Source: Candidatus Saccharimonadota bacterium (GTDB lineage: Bacteria; Patescibacteriota; Saccharimonadia; Saccharimonadales; Saccharimonadaceae). Taken from it: a stretch of DNA of 46,584 bases. The stretch's first letter is position 1. Each line of letters begins with the position of its first letter. The notes under the pieces are model-generated. The model was not told the origin of the DNA, did not search any database, and saw only the letters and a program-made list of their open reading frames with translations. The stretch spans positions 1-46,584 of the forward strand of contig JAFRJG010000003.1 in NCBI GenBank assembly GCA_017432365.1. Reading direction: 5' to 3'. The translations under genes were made by a program, and so were the position numbers. Positions 33,313 to 42,321 of the stretch are shown here, piece by piece.

Positions 33313-34746
33313 CTAGATATAACGGATTTTAATAGTATCGGTTCCGTGAGCGCGGTCGCTAACGCCAGAGACGACGACAGCCAAGAGGTCGGTTGCGCCG
33401 GCTTTCGGCTTCAGATAGCCGGAGGCTTTCAGTTCGCGGGCGAGGTCGATACCGTAATCTTCAGAGAAGGGGCGGACGAAGGCGGCGTTAGCATAAGTCA
33501 AAGCGAGCTGACCGGCGACGCGGGGGTTACTGGTGACGGAGATAATCGGGAGGTTCGGGCGTTGAGTGGCGAGAACTTCCGCGGTTGCGCCAGAGGCGGT
33601 CTGGCAGACAATAACGTCGGCGTCGATTTTTTCCGAGAGGCGAGCGGCAGCGGAAGAAATAGCGCTGTAACGTTCGACGCTCAGAGCCGGGTCGGGTTCA
33701 GAGGGGGCGATTGTGGAGTGGTTCTGAGTATAGAGAATGACCTTTTTCATCGCCTTGACCGCTTCGAGGGGGTATTTACCGTTGGCGGTTTCATCAGAGA
33801 GCATGACAGCGTCGGCGCCCTGAATGACGGCGTTAGCGACGTCGGAGACTTCGGCGCGGGAAGGCTCGGGGTTATCAACCATAGAACCCATCATTTGGGT
33901 TGCGACAATACAGAGCTTACCGTGTTTTCGGCAGAGAGCGATGAGCTTGCGCTGGACAATCGGGACGACTTCGGCGCCAGCTTCAACCGCCATGTCGCCA
34001 CGCGCAATCATGATACCGTCGGTTGCCTTGACGATTGATTCGAGAGAGGCGTCGGTTTCTATCGCGCGCTTAGTTTCGATTTTGGCGATGATTTGGGCGG
34101 TTGAGCCGTGAGAAAGGAGGATTTGGCGGAGTTTGTCGATGTCGGAGGAAGACTGGACGAAGGAGAGGGCAACGTAATCGAAGTCGCGCGAGGCACCAAA
34201 TTCGATGTCCGCCATGTCTTTTTCGGTCAAGATATCACCTTTAAGGTCGGTATCGGGGAGATTGAGACCCTTTTTGCTCATGAGAAAGCCGTCATTTTCG
34301 ATTCTGACCTTAATAGCGGTTTTTGAAGTGATTTCGACAACGGTTGAGCGGATTTTACCGTCAAACATATAGAGGGGTTCGCCGATTTTCATGCGCTCGG
34401 CGAGGTTGTACTGGACGGGGAGGAATTTACCGCCGTCATGTTCCTTAATTTCTGAGTCGAGGATTAGTTCGTCGCCGGTTTTAACGTCGAGGCGGTTGTC
34501 TTTTAGCTCGCCAAGGCGGATTTTCGGACCTTGGAGGTCTTGAACAATCGCGACAGAGCGACCTTTCTGTTCGGCGGCTTTACGAATCCAGGCGATTTGT
34601 TCGTCGCGTTCTTGATAATTACCATGGGAAAAGTTCAGTCGGCAACCGTTCACGCCAGCCATAATGAGGTTCGTGACGGCTTCTTCGGACATCGTGGCGG
34701 GACCGATTGTCGCCAAGATTTTCGTGCGTTTGAAAAGTTTGCTCAT
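33313..34746 (-). CDS. pyk: Pyruvate kinase
   Basis: A 477-aa enzyme making pyruvate and ATP from phosphoenolpyruvate. The N-terminal RTKILATIGPA, the substrate segment RLNFSHG, VQDLQGPKIRLGEL, the active-site stretch IIAKIETKRAI followed by MIARGDMAVEAG, and ATQMMGSMVDNPEPSRAE are all present, with a complete C-terminal regulatory-type domain. The start follows TAAGAT by seven bases without a ribosome binding site, so the mRNA is probably leaderless. It is the first gene of the pyk-pgk unit. Confidence 0.97.
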   Translation of the reverse strand: MSKLFKRTKILATIGPATMSEEAVTNLIMAGVNGCRLNFSHGNYQERDEQIAWIRKAAEQKGRSVAIVQDLQGPKIRLGELKDNRLDVKTGDELILDSEIKEHDGGKFLPVQYNLAERMKIGEPLYMFDGKIRSTVVEITSKTAIKVRIENDGFLMSKKGLNLPDTDLKGDILTEKDMADIEFGASRDFDYVALSFVQSSSDIDKLRQILLSHGSTAQIIAKIETKRAIETDASLESIVKATDGIMIARGDMAVEAGAEVVPIVQRKLIALCRKHGKLCIVATQMMGSMVDNPEPSRAEVSDVANAVIQGADAVMLSDETANGKYPLEAVKAMKKVILYTQNHSTIAPSEPDPALSVERYSAISSAAARLSEKIDADVIVCQTASGATAEVLATQRPNLPIISVTSNPRVAGQLALTYANAAFVRPFSEDYGIDLARELKASGYLKPKAGATDLLAVVVSGVSDRAHGTDTIKIRYI

Positions 34747-34811
34747 AAACTTTATCTTAGCATAAAAAACTCGGCGTGGCGATTTTATTTCGATTATGAT
34801 AAGATGGATTT

Positions 34812-35270
34812 ATGACGCTTCAGACGAAGATGAAAGCCCGCGTGAAGCGGCAGAGCTCGGCGGTCGCGCGACGGTTTATTACGGTCGGAGTGGCGATTTC
34901 GGCGGTCATGGTCGGGGTTTCGGTTTTTGCGATGATTTATTTTAATCCCGAGACGGTGGCGCGGAGGACGCTCGAGAAGATGGGGCGGGAGTACTATGAG
35001 GAGTATTATTATGATAAGTTTATGGAGGCGGCGAGCGAGGAGGTTTTTGAGCAGAAAAAGGCGATTTTTGCGGAGACCGGGTTACACCCGATTCCCTTGC
35101 GGCAGCTGTTGTTATATCAGGACGAGCGGAACGCGAAATATCGGTCGGTGTTTGAGCGAGCGGGATTTTCTTGTGATAAAAACCGGACGAATGTGAAAAT
35201 TATACCGAAAGAGCCGTTTACGAAGACAGATTATGAGATTGAGTTAGAATTAAGTTGCACGAAAGAGTGA
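34812..35270 (+). CDS. One-TM protein, unknown function
   Basis: A 152-aa protein with a basic N-terminus (about 1-22), one membrane segment (about 23-44) and an outer domain rich in Tyr, Glu and Arg (MGREYYEEYYYDKFMEAA), with two cysteines near the end (FSCDKN, LSCTKE) that may form a disulfide. No family is recognised. TAAGAT (34800-34805) ends six bases before the ATG, as in other leaderless genes here. It diverges from pyk and ends 26 bases before tRNA-Glu. Confidence 0.65.
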   Translation: MTLQTKMKARVKRQSSAVARRFITVGVAISAVMVGVSVFAMIYFNPETVARRTLEKMGREYYEEYYYDKFMEAASEEVFEQKKAIFAETGLHPIPLRQLLLYQDERNAKYRSVFERAGFSCDKNRTNVKIIPKEPFTKTDYEIELELSCTKE

Positions 35271-35283
35271 AGTTTGATATAAT
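35255..35283 (+). promoter_or_regulatory. Promoter of tRNA-Glu
   Basis: TTGCAC (35255-35260) and TATAAT (35278-35283) are separated by 17 bp. The -35 box lies inside the end of the preceding gene. Confidence 0.65.
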
Positions 35284-35296
35284 ACGGGGGTATTTT

Positions 35297-35371
35297 GGTC
35301 TCTTAGTATAACGGTTAGTACAACGGGTTTTCATCCCGTCAATGCGGGTTCGACTCCCGCAGAGATCACCA
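35297..35371 (+). tRNA. tRNA-Glu (UUC)
   Basis: A 75-nt cloverleaf: acceptor GGTCTCT/AGAGATC, anticodon stem ACGGG/CCCGT with loop TTTTCAT (anticodon TTC, Glu), T-arm GCGGG/CCCGC with TTCGACT. Discriminator A and CCA are encoded. Confidence 0.96.
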
Positions 35372-35377
35372 TTTCGC

Positions 35378-35399
35378 AAGCCCTTGGGCTTGATTTTTT
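35378..35399 (+). terminator. Terminator of tRNA-Glu
   Basis: AAGCC and GGCTT close a short stem-loop (AAGCCCTTGGGCTT) followed by GATTTTTT. It overlaps the -35 box of the next gene. Confidence 0.7.
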
Positions 35400-35418
35400 A
35401 TAGTGTTTATGGTATAAT
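35390..35418 (+). promoter_or_regulatory. Promoter of the secreted Cys-tail gene
   Basis: TTGATT (35390-35395) and TATAAT (35413-35418) are separated by 17 bp. The leader is about 57 nt and ends in AAAGGAGG. Confidence 0.75.
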
Positions 35419-35481
35419 GAGAATGTTGCTCGCTTGGAAGAGATTCTAAGCTAGAAGGCTGTTTAAGAAAGGAGGAGCTTT

Positions 35482-36297
35482 ATGAAGGGTAGAAAGCTCG
35501 CTGTTGCTGTTGTTATGATGTTTGTAGTCCTGATGTCGGGAACTGGGGAAGCCTCGGCTGCGGAGTACTGGCAGGGGGAGCCGATGAACTTCGCCTGGGC
35601 GATGTTCTCGCCGCTGAACGAATTGCAATTGTTTACGGTTGCCGAGGAAAACGACGCCGGGGGATTTATCTACGGAATGTGGGTAACACCGGGGTTCGTA
35701 CTGTTCCGACATTCCGAGACAGATGCGCAGGGCGCCAACGGCTGGGAAGTCGATTGGGGAGCGGAAGACGACCGGATTCGCCCGAAGCTGTCAACAGAAA
35801 AGGAGAAGCAACTATTCCAGGAATCTGGGAACTTGTATGCTCAGATTATGGAAGAAGACCGCCTGATTGACGAGTACCTTACAACGATTTGTGAGGACTT
35901 GGACGACATCTGGTGGTTCAAGCTTAGCAACGTCGGGGGGAAACGCGACGGCGTGTTTAAGCGCCAAGAGGCGATGATTCGCGGACTAACCGACGACATC
36001 GAACGCCTCGAGGCGGCGATTCAGGAAGAGCTAACAGCGCGGAATAAGCTGTACGACCTAGCGGTCGCGACGTTACGAGGCGAGCTCGAGGATTTAGGAG
36101 ATGCGCTTACGGGCGAGTTCTCCGAAACTCCGGTGCCAGAACCTGAACCCGAGGTCATGCTAGTGCCTCGAGTAGATGAGTGTCCGGTTGAAGATCCGGT
36201 GCCGGAACCGGTGCCGGAAGATGAGCTAATCTGTTACGCAGAAGTGCTAGAATGCGTCTGCGAAGCGTTGCAAAGTTGCGCAGAGTGCATCAGGTAA
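35482..36297 (+). CDS. Secreted protein with acidic Pro-rich, Cys-rich tail
   Basis: A 271-aa protein of unknown function with a signal peptide (hydrophobic residues about 6-19, likely cleavage after EASA near 27). The mature part is Trp- and acid-rich (EYWQGEPMNFAWAMFSP), then helical (DDIERLEAAIQEELTARNK). It ends in a PEP-rich linker (VPEPEPE, VPEPVPE) and a 38-residue tail with six cysteines (from DECPVED to CAECIR). The tail could form disulfides or bind metal. It has a consensus promoter and an AAAGGAGGAG ribosome binding site. C-ending codons (TTC, TAC, GCC) are more frequent than in neighbouring plus-strand genes. A bidirectional terminator follows. Confidence 0.75.
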   Translation: MKGRKLAVAVVMMFVVLMSGTGEASAAEYWQGEPMNFAWAMFSPLNELQLFTVAEENDAGGFIYGMWVTPGFVLFRHSETDAQGANGWEVDWGAEDDRIRPKLSTEKEKQLFQESGNLYAQIMEEDRLIDEYLTTICEDLDDIWWFKLSNVGGKRDGVFKRQEAMIRGLTDDIERLEAAIQEELTARNKLYDLAVATLRGELEDLGDALTGEFSETPVPEPEPEVMLVPRVDECPVEDPVPEPVPEDELICYAEVLECVCEALQSCAECIR

Positions 36298-36333
36298 TTT
36301 GCTGGAAGAAAATAAGGCTAAGACCTCCGTATC

Positions 36334-36364
36334 AACCCCGAGAGAAATCTCGGGGTTATTTTTT
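36334..36364. terminator. Bidirectional terminator
   Basis: AACCCCGAGA and TCTCGGGGTT form a perfect 10-bp stem with a GAAA loop and a T-run on the plus strand. It serves the secreted-protein gene, and on the minus strand it overlaps the end of the CDF gene. Confidence 0.85.
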
Positions 36365-37240
36365 GTATTGCTTGAACTGGCGTTTATCGTAGAGACCGAC
36401 AGTCAAGAGAACGCCGTAGGTGGTATAAACTTGGGCGGAGATGGCGGTAGAGAGGTCGTGGATTTCTCGAGCGGAGAGAGTCGGGGAGACGGAGATATGG
36501 ATTGAGCCGAACAGGTCAACGGGTCCGTAGCTATGAAGCATAAGGTCATAGGCGCCAGTAACTTCGGGAAAACGTGCGACGGTGCGCTGGATTTTTTGAG
36601 CGAGGGCGTTATCAACGCGGGAGCCGATGAGCTGCTTCGTGGTCTCGAAGATGATTTCGACAGCGCTTTTGATAATGAAGGCGCCGATGATAATGCCGAC
36701 AAAGCCTTCGATATTGATGTTAAGAAAGCGCAAAAGCAGGGCGGAAACGAGAGTTGCGAAAGAGATGATGGCGTCGAAAAAGGCGTCGGTACCGGTTGCG
36801 ACGAGGGAGGCAGAGTCAAGGGTTTTTCCGAGACGGCGAGCGTGACGAGAAAAGAGGAGTTTCAGGACGACGGCGAGGATGATGAAGAGATACGAGGCGG
36901 AGGTGAAATTAGAGACGGAAGGGGCGACGATACGCGGGGCGGCAGAGACGATTGCACTGACGCCAGCGAAGAAGATAATCAGACCGACGACGAACGCGGC
37001 AAGGTCTTCAAAACGACCGTGACCGAAAGGGTGGTTTTTATCGGGGGCTTTATGGGCGAGTTTCGTACCGACAACGGTGACGAGGGCAGAAAGCACGTCG
37101 GTTAAGTTATTTAGGGCATCAAGGACGACGGCGATAGAGCCGGAGAAAAAGCCGATTGTTCCCTTAATCAGAACAAGAGAGATGTTCATCAGGATGCCGA
37201 GGAGTCCGGTTCGGACGATTTTTTCTTCGCGAGTGCTCAT
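36356..37240 (-). CDS. Cation diffusion facilitator (CDF) transporter
   Basis: A 294-aa metal exporter of the CDF family with about six membrane segments and a C-terminal cytoplasmic domain (FPEVTGAYDLMLHSYG, IHISVSP). The second-helix metal site reads DALNNLTD and the characteristic HPFGHGRFE loop follows. The fifth-helix site reads TDAFFD, with Thr or Asp where zinc CDFs often have His, so the metal may be Mn, Fe or Co rather than Zn (inference). TATAAT (37249-37254) lies eight bases before the ATG. It follows ychF by 28 bases. Confidence 0.92.
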   Translation of the reverse strand: MSTREEKIVRTGLLGILMNISLVLIKGTIGFFSGSIAVVLDALNNLTDVLSALVTVVGTKLAHKAPDKNHPFGHGRFEDLAAFVVGLIIFFAGVSAIVSAAPRIVAPSVSNFTSASYLFIILAVVLKLLFSRHARRLGKTLDSASLVATGTDAFFDAIISFATLVSALLLRFLNINIEGFVGIIIGAFIIKSAVEIIFETTKQLIGSRVDNALAQKIQRTVARFPEVTGAYDLMLHSYGPVDLFGSIHISVSPTLSAREIHDLSTAISAQVYTTYGVLLTVGLYDKRQFKQYKK

Positions 37241-37268
37241 GGTTATTTATTATAGGAGGTTTCGGGAT

Positions 37269-38273
37269 TTATTTCGAGACGTTAAAACGAAATTCGACCA
37301 CATCGCCGTCGCGCATGATGTAGGTTTTTCCCTCAGTACGCATTTTTCCCGCTTCTTTGACGGCTTTTTCACTACCGAGAGTTTCAAGGTCGGCGAAGGA
37401 GCAGACTTGGGCGGCGATGAAGCCTTTTTCAAAATCGGAGTGGATGGCGCCGGCGGCTTCAGGGGCGGTAGCGCCCTTTTTGATAGTCCAGGCGCGGACT
37501 TCCTTTTTACCGGCGGTGAGGAAGGATTGAAGACCGAGGGAGTCGTACGCGGCTTTAATGAGTTCGCCGAGGGCGTCGTCTTGGACATGATAGCTCTCGA
37601 GGAACTCTTTTCGTTCGGCGCGGTTCATGTCGGCCATTTCTTCTTCGAGCTTGGCATTGACAAAGACGGCTTTCGAAGGTTTAACTAAGGTTTCAAGAGC
37701 GGATTTTAAGGAGTCGTCGATTAGTCCTTGTTCGTCAACGTTGAACATATAAATCACCGGTTTTTCTGTCAGAAACGGAATAGGATTTTCTTCGGCGAAC
37801 TTCGGATTTTTCCGGGATTTTTCGGCGATTTTCGCTTTTGTTTCTTCGTCGGCGAGGGTCAGTTCGAGATTGATAATGTCGATGTCGTCTTTAGCTTGGC
37901 TTAAAATGTCAGTTTCTGGTTGAGAGTCGGCGCGGACAATATCGTCGTTTTTAAAGGCACGGACGACATGACAGATAGCGTGGCACTCGCGGATATGGGC
38001 GAGGAACTTATTGCCGAGTCCTTCCCCCTTGGAGGCGCCAGCAACCAATCCGGCGATATCGACAAATTCGACGGTTGCGGGGACGATTTTTTCCGTGTCA
38101 TAGATTTTTCCGAGAACGTCGAGCCGGTCGTCGGGGACGGGAACGATACCGACGTTCGGTTCAATCGTTGCGAACGGATAATTCGCGGCGAGGGCGCCGG
38201 CGTTCGTCAGAGCGTTAAACAGGGTCGATTTCCCGACGTTCGGAAGTCCGATAATGCCTATTTTGAGATTCAT
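37269..38273 (-). CDS. ychF: YchF/OLA1-type ATPase
   Basis: A 334-aa Obg-related P-loop ATPase that binds ribosomes. The P-loop is [12 protein letters not shown]3 is FVDIAGLV, and the C-terminal TGS domain ends with [18 protein letters not shown]. The guanine-recognition motif is replaced (MFNVDE), as expected for the ATP-preferring YchF branch. It is about 30 residues shorter than the E. coli protein. The leader is at most short, with TATATA eight bases before the ATG. Confidence 0.95.
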   Translation of the reverse strand: MNLKIGIIGLPNVGKSTLFNALTNAGALAANYPFATIEPNVGIVPVPDDRLDVLGKIYDTEKIVPATVEFVDIAGLVAGASKGEGLGNKFLAHIRECHAICHVVRAFKNDDIVRADSQPETDILSQAKDDIDIINLELTLADEETKAKIAEKSRKNPKFAEENPIPFLTEKPVIYMFNVDEQGLIDDSLKSALETLVKPSKAVFVNAKLEEEMADMNRAERKEFLESYHVQDDALGELIKAAYDSLGLQSFLTAGKKEVRAWTIKKGATAPEAAGAIHSDFEKGFIAAQVCSFADLETLGSEKAVKEAGKMRTEGKTYIMRDGDVVEFRFNVSK

Positions 38274-38355
38274 GATTCGCCTATATAAACTACTTTATCG
38301 GGTTATTATATCACAGAAGTATCACAGAAGAAGCCCGACGCTTGAGAGGACTAGA

Positions 38356-39258
38356 CTAATCTAAGGAGATGAGGGCGTAAGCGGTTGAGCCGAGACCAAG
38401 AGAGGCGGCGTAGGCGGTGATTTTTTCGCCTTCGCGAGAAGTGATACGTTCCTGGAGTTTTTTGACGCCGGAGTGAGTCGGGTTTTCTTCGGCAAACTTC
38501 CAGATGAGGTCGAGGAACGCTTGGTCGTTAGCGACGGGGTCGAGCGAGCCAATAATGCCGAGGTCGGGCATGACCGGGTCGTCTTGGTTCGCGTCGCAGT
38601 CGCAAGAGGTCGATAGAGCGTTCATGACCGTGATGTAAAGAATCGGTTTTTGGTTCGAGGCGCAGTAATCGGCGACGGCTTTGGCGGCTTCCGCCATAGA
38701 CTCGATAAAATCGATTTGAGCATATTTTGCTTTCCAGCAAGCGTCCGGGTCTTCCGTCTGACCGCAAGAATGAATATAGGCTTTCCCGTTACGAGAGGCG
38801 ATACCGATGGACTGGTTTTTTAGGTTGGCACCGAAACCACCCATCATGTGCCCCTTACCGTGAGCGAGGTTCAAGAAAGAGTCGTAGTTTGCGAAATGAG
38901 AACCGATTAAATCGTACTGGAGATGGCGGGCGCCTTCGGGGGCGGGGATTTTCAGGTCGCCGTCGGCGTCCATGATGTCAATTTCCGCGAAGTCGAAACC
39001 GTGAGACTTGGCAGTTGCGAGATGGTCAGGGGTGAAATTACGGGAGCCGGGATAAGCAGTGTTACATTCGAGAATCGTGCCGTGGAGCTGAGTCACGAGC
39101 GGAGAAATCAAGTCGGCTTTAAGATAGCCTTTGGCGCCTTGTTCGCCGGTCGAGACTTTTACGCCGACTTTACCGGTCGGCTTAATGCCGAGCGCTTCGT
39201 AGAGTTTGATAAGCGAATCGGGGGTAATTTGAGAAGTGAAAAAGACTTGAGATTTCAT
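38356..39258 (-). CDS. DUF362 domain protein
   Basis: A 300-aa protein of the DUF362 family, function unknown. Family-like features are VGVKVSTGEQGAKGYLKADLI near the start, ECNTAYPGSRN, the Gly-rich KGHMMGGFGANLKNQSIG and the Cys cluster SCGQTEDPDAC / SCDCDANQDD. Some DUF362 proteins are fused to ferredoxin domains, but none is present here. TATAAT (39265-39270) ends six bases before the ATG, indicating a leaderless mRNA. Confidence 0.8.
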   Translation of the reverse strand: MKSQVFFTSQITPDSLIKLYEALGIKPTGKVGVKVSTGEQGAKGYLKADLISPLVTQLHGTILECNTAYPGSRNFTPDHLATAKSHGFDFAEIDIMDADGDLKIPAPEGARHLQYDLIGSHFANYDSFLNLAHGKGHMMGGFGANLKNQSIGIASRNGKAYIHSCGQTEDPDACWKAKYAQIDFIESMAEAAKAVADYCASNQKPILYITVMNALSTSCDCDANQDDPVMPDLGIIGSLDPVANDQAFLDLIWKFAEENPTHSGVKKLQERITSREGEKITAYAASLGLGSTAYALISLD

Positions 39259-39292
39259 AAGCTAATTATACTACGGAACGAGCCTGGGCGGG

Positions 39293-39952
39293 CTATTTTA
39301 ACTGTCCGCGGCGGAGGGTGAGGACTTTATCGGCGCGGTCGGCGACACGACGGGAGTGAGTGACGATGATAACGATTTTATCGTCTTCATGAGCGAGAGC
39401 GCGGAAGATGTCGATAATTTTCGCTTCGGTTTCTTCGTCGAGATTGCCGGTCGGCTCGTCTGCCATGATAATCGGAGAGTTCGAGGCGAGGGCGCGGGCG
39501 ATAGCGACCCGCTGTTGTTGACCGCCGGAAAGTTTACCGACGAGACGTTTCCCTTCCGCTTCCGTGATACCGACTTTTTTCAGGTATTTGTTCGGGTCGG
39601 CTTTACGATTGTCGAAGGCGGAAGCGACTTCAACGTTTTCTGCGGCGGTCATGTATTTGATGAGATTATATTGTTGGAAGACGATATTGACGTATTTCAG
39701 GCGGAACTCTTGACCGGAGATTTTCTTGAGACTCTTATGATTATAACGGATGTCGCCGGATTGGAGCTTATCGAGGGCGGAGATGAGACTCAGGAGCGTA
39801 GTTTTTCCAGAGCCGGATTCGCCGACGATAGCATAGACTTTGCCGGCTTCAAACGTGGCGTTAACGTCGTCGAGAACCTGTTGAGTTTGGTCGCCGTTTT
39901 GGTAACTGTATGAGAGATGTTCGATAGTTAAAGTATTTTTCTGGTCTTTCAT
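39293..39952 (-). CDS. ABC transporter ATPase, LolD/MacB type
   Basis: A 219-aa ATPase with Walker A GESGSGKTT, Q-loop VFQQYN, signature LSGGQQQR, Walker B IIMADEPTGNLDEET and H-loop VTHS. It pairs with the FtsX-like permease encoded 10 bases upstream; such pairs move lipoproteins, peptides or drugs out, or act as mechanotransducers. I chose ATG 39952, which follows AAAGGAGCC; a longer reading to 40105 would overlap the permease. Confidence 0.93.
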   Translation of the reverse strand: MKDQKNTLTIEHLSYSYQNGDQTQQVLDDVNATFEAGKVYAIVGESGSGKTTLLSLISALDKLQSGDIRYNHKSLKKISGQEFRLKYVNIVFQQYNLIKYMTAAENVEVASAFDNRKADPNKYLKKVGITEAEGKRLVGKLSGGQQQRVAIARALASNSPIIMADEPTGNLDEETEAKIIDIFRALAHEDDKIVIIVTHSRRVADRADKVLTLRRGQLK

Positions 39953-39962
39953 GGAGGCTCCT

Positions 39963-41510
39963 TTATTCTTTTCCGGCGAGGATTTCTTTAGGTTGATAAC
40001 GCATGATGCTCGTAGCGGGGAGAAGCAGGGCGAGGAGAATGACGAGGTAACCAGTAACGAAGAGAAGGAGATAATCAAGCGGTTCAGCGTTAATATCGAG
40101 TTCAACGGCTTGGGCGCGGTTGGCGGTCATGACGGATTTCATGTTCGGCAGGTTGTCAGCGGAGAAGTCGGGGGCGTCGGCGCGAGAATTACCTTTAGTT
40201 CTTTGGTTATTGGGCTGATCGGGAACCGTGGCACCGGGGTGACCGAAGTTTTGTTCGGATTGTTGAGCAGAAGAGGCGACTTGGTTGTTCAAAATCGCGC
40301 GACCGAGAGTGTCGGCGAAAAGAGTACCAGTAACGCTCGCGAGAGCAAAGCCGAGAGTACCGATAATGAGAAGTTCAGTGGCGATTTGACCGATGATGTT
40401 TTTCTTCGACGCACCGAGCGACATGAGCACACCGATTTCGTACCGGCGGTCTTTGACGTTGATGGTGACGATTAAGGTAATGATGATGACGGTGGCGATA
40501 ATGACGATGATAAGAATCAGGTTAGCGAAGCTTCCGACGGATTCGATGGAACCGGCGAGGCTGTCGTATTCAGAGGTGTCGACGGCGACCTTGAGATGAT
40601 TTTCGGCGAGTTCGGAAAATTCGGAGTTGATTTTTTCGACAAATTCGTCGGCGCGGTCGGAGTTCTGCATGTAGAAGCTAACGTCATCAACGTCATAGTT
40701 CCCCTCGTTATAGTCATCTGAGCTTAAAAACTGAGCGGCGGTCGCGGTGTTCATGTAGAGAGTGTTCGCGTTGGCGCGGTCAGCGGAAGTGTCGTAGATA
40801 CCGAGGATAGTTAAGGTGACGGATTTTTCGGTATAGGCGTTTTTCAGTTTTATTGTGTCGCCAACTTGGAGCGAGTTCAGTTCGGCGAACTCGTAGGAAA
40901 CGAGGACGGAATCGGTCGAATCTTCGTCGAAATAGGTGCCGTCTTTAAGAGTAATCGTTTCGGTTTGAACGCCGTCGAGGTAAGCATAGGCGTTGACGGC
41001 GGAAATGGTTAGGTCGGCATCAAGAGCGGTGTCGGAAGAGGAGGTATTGCCTGGGAAGTCCATGCCAGGGGGAGTCATGCCGCCCATGTTTCCCCGTCCG
41101 GAGTCGCCGGCAGACTTGGTTTCGACGGTTTCGAGACCGTTAGAGTTCGCGGAAGTGGTTAAAGAGTAGGAATAATCTTTAAGATAGTCGGTATAAGAGG
41201 AGGCGATTTCGTTCGCGGTTTTTACGTCGACACTTGGGCGGTTCATGGTTTTGAACATTTCCCGCGGGTCGCCACCTTCTTGCATTTCGGCTTGTTGGGT
41301 TTCGCGGATGGCGTCCATGTCCGCCTGAATTGTGACGGTTCCGCCGAGTGTGGATTTTGCGTAAGACATTTGGGCGGAGACGGCAGATTTAACGATAAAC
41401 GCCGCGAGGACGAGGTTTGCCATCATGAAGAAGACAAGACTCAAGATAATAGTGCGACCGAGTTTGCGCTTGATGGAGAGCCAGCTCCGTTTGAGCATAT
41501 TTTTGAACAT
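39963..41510 (-). CDS. FtsX/MacB-type ABC permease
   Basis: A 515-aa permease with one N-terminal membrane segment (about 20-42), a large outer domain (about 45-325) and three C-terminal membrane segments, the FtsX-like arrangement (LIVTINVKDRRYEIGVLMSLGASKKNIIGQ is typical). A Gln/Asn-rich insert (SAQQSEQNFGHPGATVPD) lies in the second outer loop, and a Gly/Met/Pro-rich stretch (NMGGMTPPGMDFPG) in the first outer domain. TATAAT sits inside a TTGACC-N13-GGTCAA inverted repeat near 41524-41548, a possible operator, and AAAGGAA is the ribosome binding site. Confidence 0.9.
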   Translation of the reverse strand: MFKNMLKRSWLSIKRKLGRTIILSLVFFMMANLVLAAFIVKSAVSAQMSYAKSTLGGTVTIQADMDAIRETQQAEMQEGGDPREMFKTMNRPSVDVKTANEIASSYTDYLKDYSYSLTTSANSNGLETVETKSAGDSGRGNMGGMTPPGMDFPGNTSSSDTALDADLTISAVNAYAYLDGVQTETITLKDGTYFDEDSTDSVLVSYEFAELNSLQVGDTIKLKNAYTEKSVTLTILGIYDTSADRANANTLYMNTATAAQFLSSDDYNEGNYDVDDVSFYMQNSDRADEFVEKINSEFSELAENHLKVAVDTSEYDSLAGSIESVGSFANLILIIVIIATVIIITLIVTINVKDRRYEIGVLMSLGASKKNIIGQIATELLIIGTLGFALASVTGTLFADTLGRAILNNQVASSAQQSEQNFGHPGATVPDQPNNQRTKGNSRADAPDFSADNLPNMKSVMTANRAQAVELDINAEPLDYLLLFVTGYLVILLALLLPATSIMRYQPKEILAGKE

Positions 41511-41567
41511 AGTTTCCTTTCGTTGACCTCTTAATTATAGCGGTCAAGGCTCAAAGAAAACTTAAAA

Positions 41568-42272
41568 TTAGGCGGTTTTTGGCGCAGGCTTCGACTTGGG
41601 CTTTGGTTCAGGTTTCGATTCAGATTTCGACGCAGATTTCGCGTGCGGAGCGGGAGTTCGAGGCTGGGACCGCGCCAGAGTACAGACGAGGGCAAAGCCC
41701 CAGACGAGACCGCCGAGAATATCGGTCAGCCAATGGACGCCAGAGAGCAGGCGGAAGACAACGACAAGGGTCAGGAAGAGAAAGGAGAAGCGTTTGAGGA
41801 GTTTTTGAGCCTGAGGATTTTTGGTTAATAAATCGAGATTTAAGACGGCGGAAGAATAGAGAGTGACGGCGAAGAGAGTATGAGACGAGGGGAAAGAAGG
41901 CTCGAGCACGCCGTCAATAAGAATCGGGCGGTAGTTCAGGGCGAGTTTTTCAAAAACGACGTAGAGAATAGCGATGAGAAAGTAAAAGCCGAGGAGATAA
42001 AAGAAGTGGGGGCTGACTTGTTTGAAGGATTTTTTCTGAAGCAGGTCTTTTACGCCGAGACAGCAGAAAATCAAAACGGTCAAGAAAGCGGGGATTAGCA
42101 GAAGGTCAGAGAGAGTTCCGAACAGAGAATGAACGCCGAGTGAAGAGTGAACAAAGCTGTTAAGAGAGGCGAAACCGACCAACGAGCCTTCCGGACCAAT
42201 CGCGGCGACATCGACAAATTTAACGAGGAGGGTAAAGACGAGGGCTAAAAGTGGAAAAAGGAAGCTAGTCAT
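41568..42272 (-). CDS. PAP2-family membrane phosphatase
   Basis: A 234-aa membrane phosphatase with about six membrane segments. The three PAP2 motifs are KLALNYRP, PSSH and RLLSGVHWLTD, with catalytic His residues in the last two. Such enzymes dephosphorylate lipid phosphates such as undecaprenyl pyrophosphate or phosphatidate. The C-terminal 30 residues are a Lys/Pro/Ser tail (SKSESKPEPKPKSKPAPK), an oddity. TACAAT (42279-42284) ends six bases before the ATG. Confidence 0.9.
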   Translation of the reverse strand: MTSFLFPLLALVFTLLVKFVDVAAIGPEGSLVGFASLNSFVHSSLGVHSLFGTLSDLLLIPAFLTVLIFCCLGVKDLLQKKSFKQVSPHFFYLLGFYFLIAILYVVFEKLALNYRPILIDGVLEPSFPSSHTLFAVTLYSSAVLNLDLLTKNPQAQKLLKRFSFLFLTLVVVFRLLSGVHWLTDILGGLVWGFALVCTLARSQPRTPAPHAKSASKSESKPEPKPKSKPAPKTA

Positions 42273-42283
42273 AATATGATTGT

Positions 42284-42301
42284 AACACGTTTGAACGTGT
42301 T
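42284..42301. promoter_or_regulatory. 18-bp palindrome between divergent promoters
   Basis: AACACGTT-TG-AACGTGTT is a perfect inverted repeat between the minus -10 box (42279-42284) and the plus -10 box TATGAT (42307-42312). It could bind a dimeric regulator controlling both the PAP2 and the HECFH genes. Confidence 0.5.
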
Positions 42302-42321
42302 TATGGTATGATGAAGGTAAG

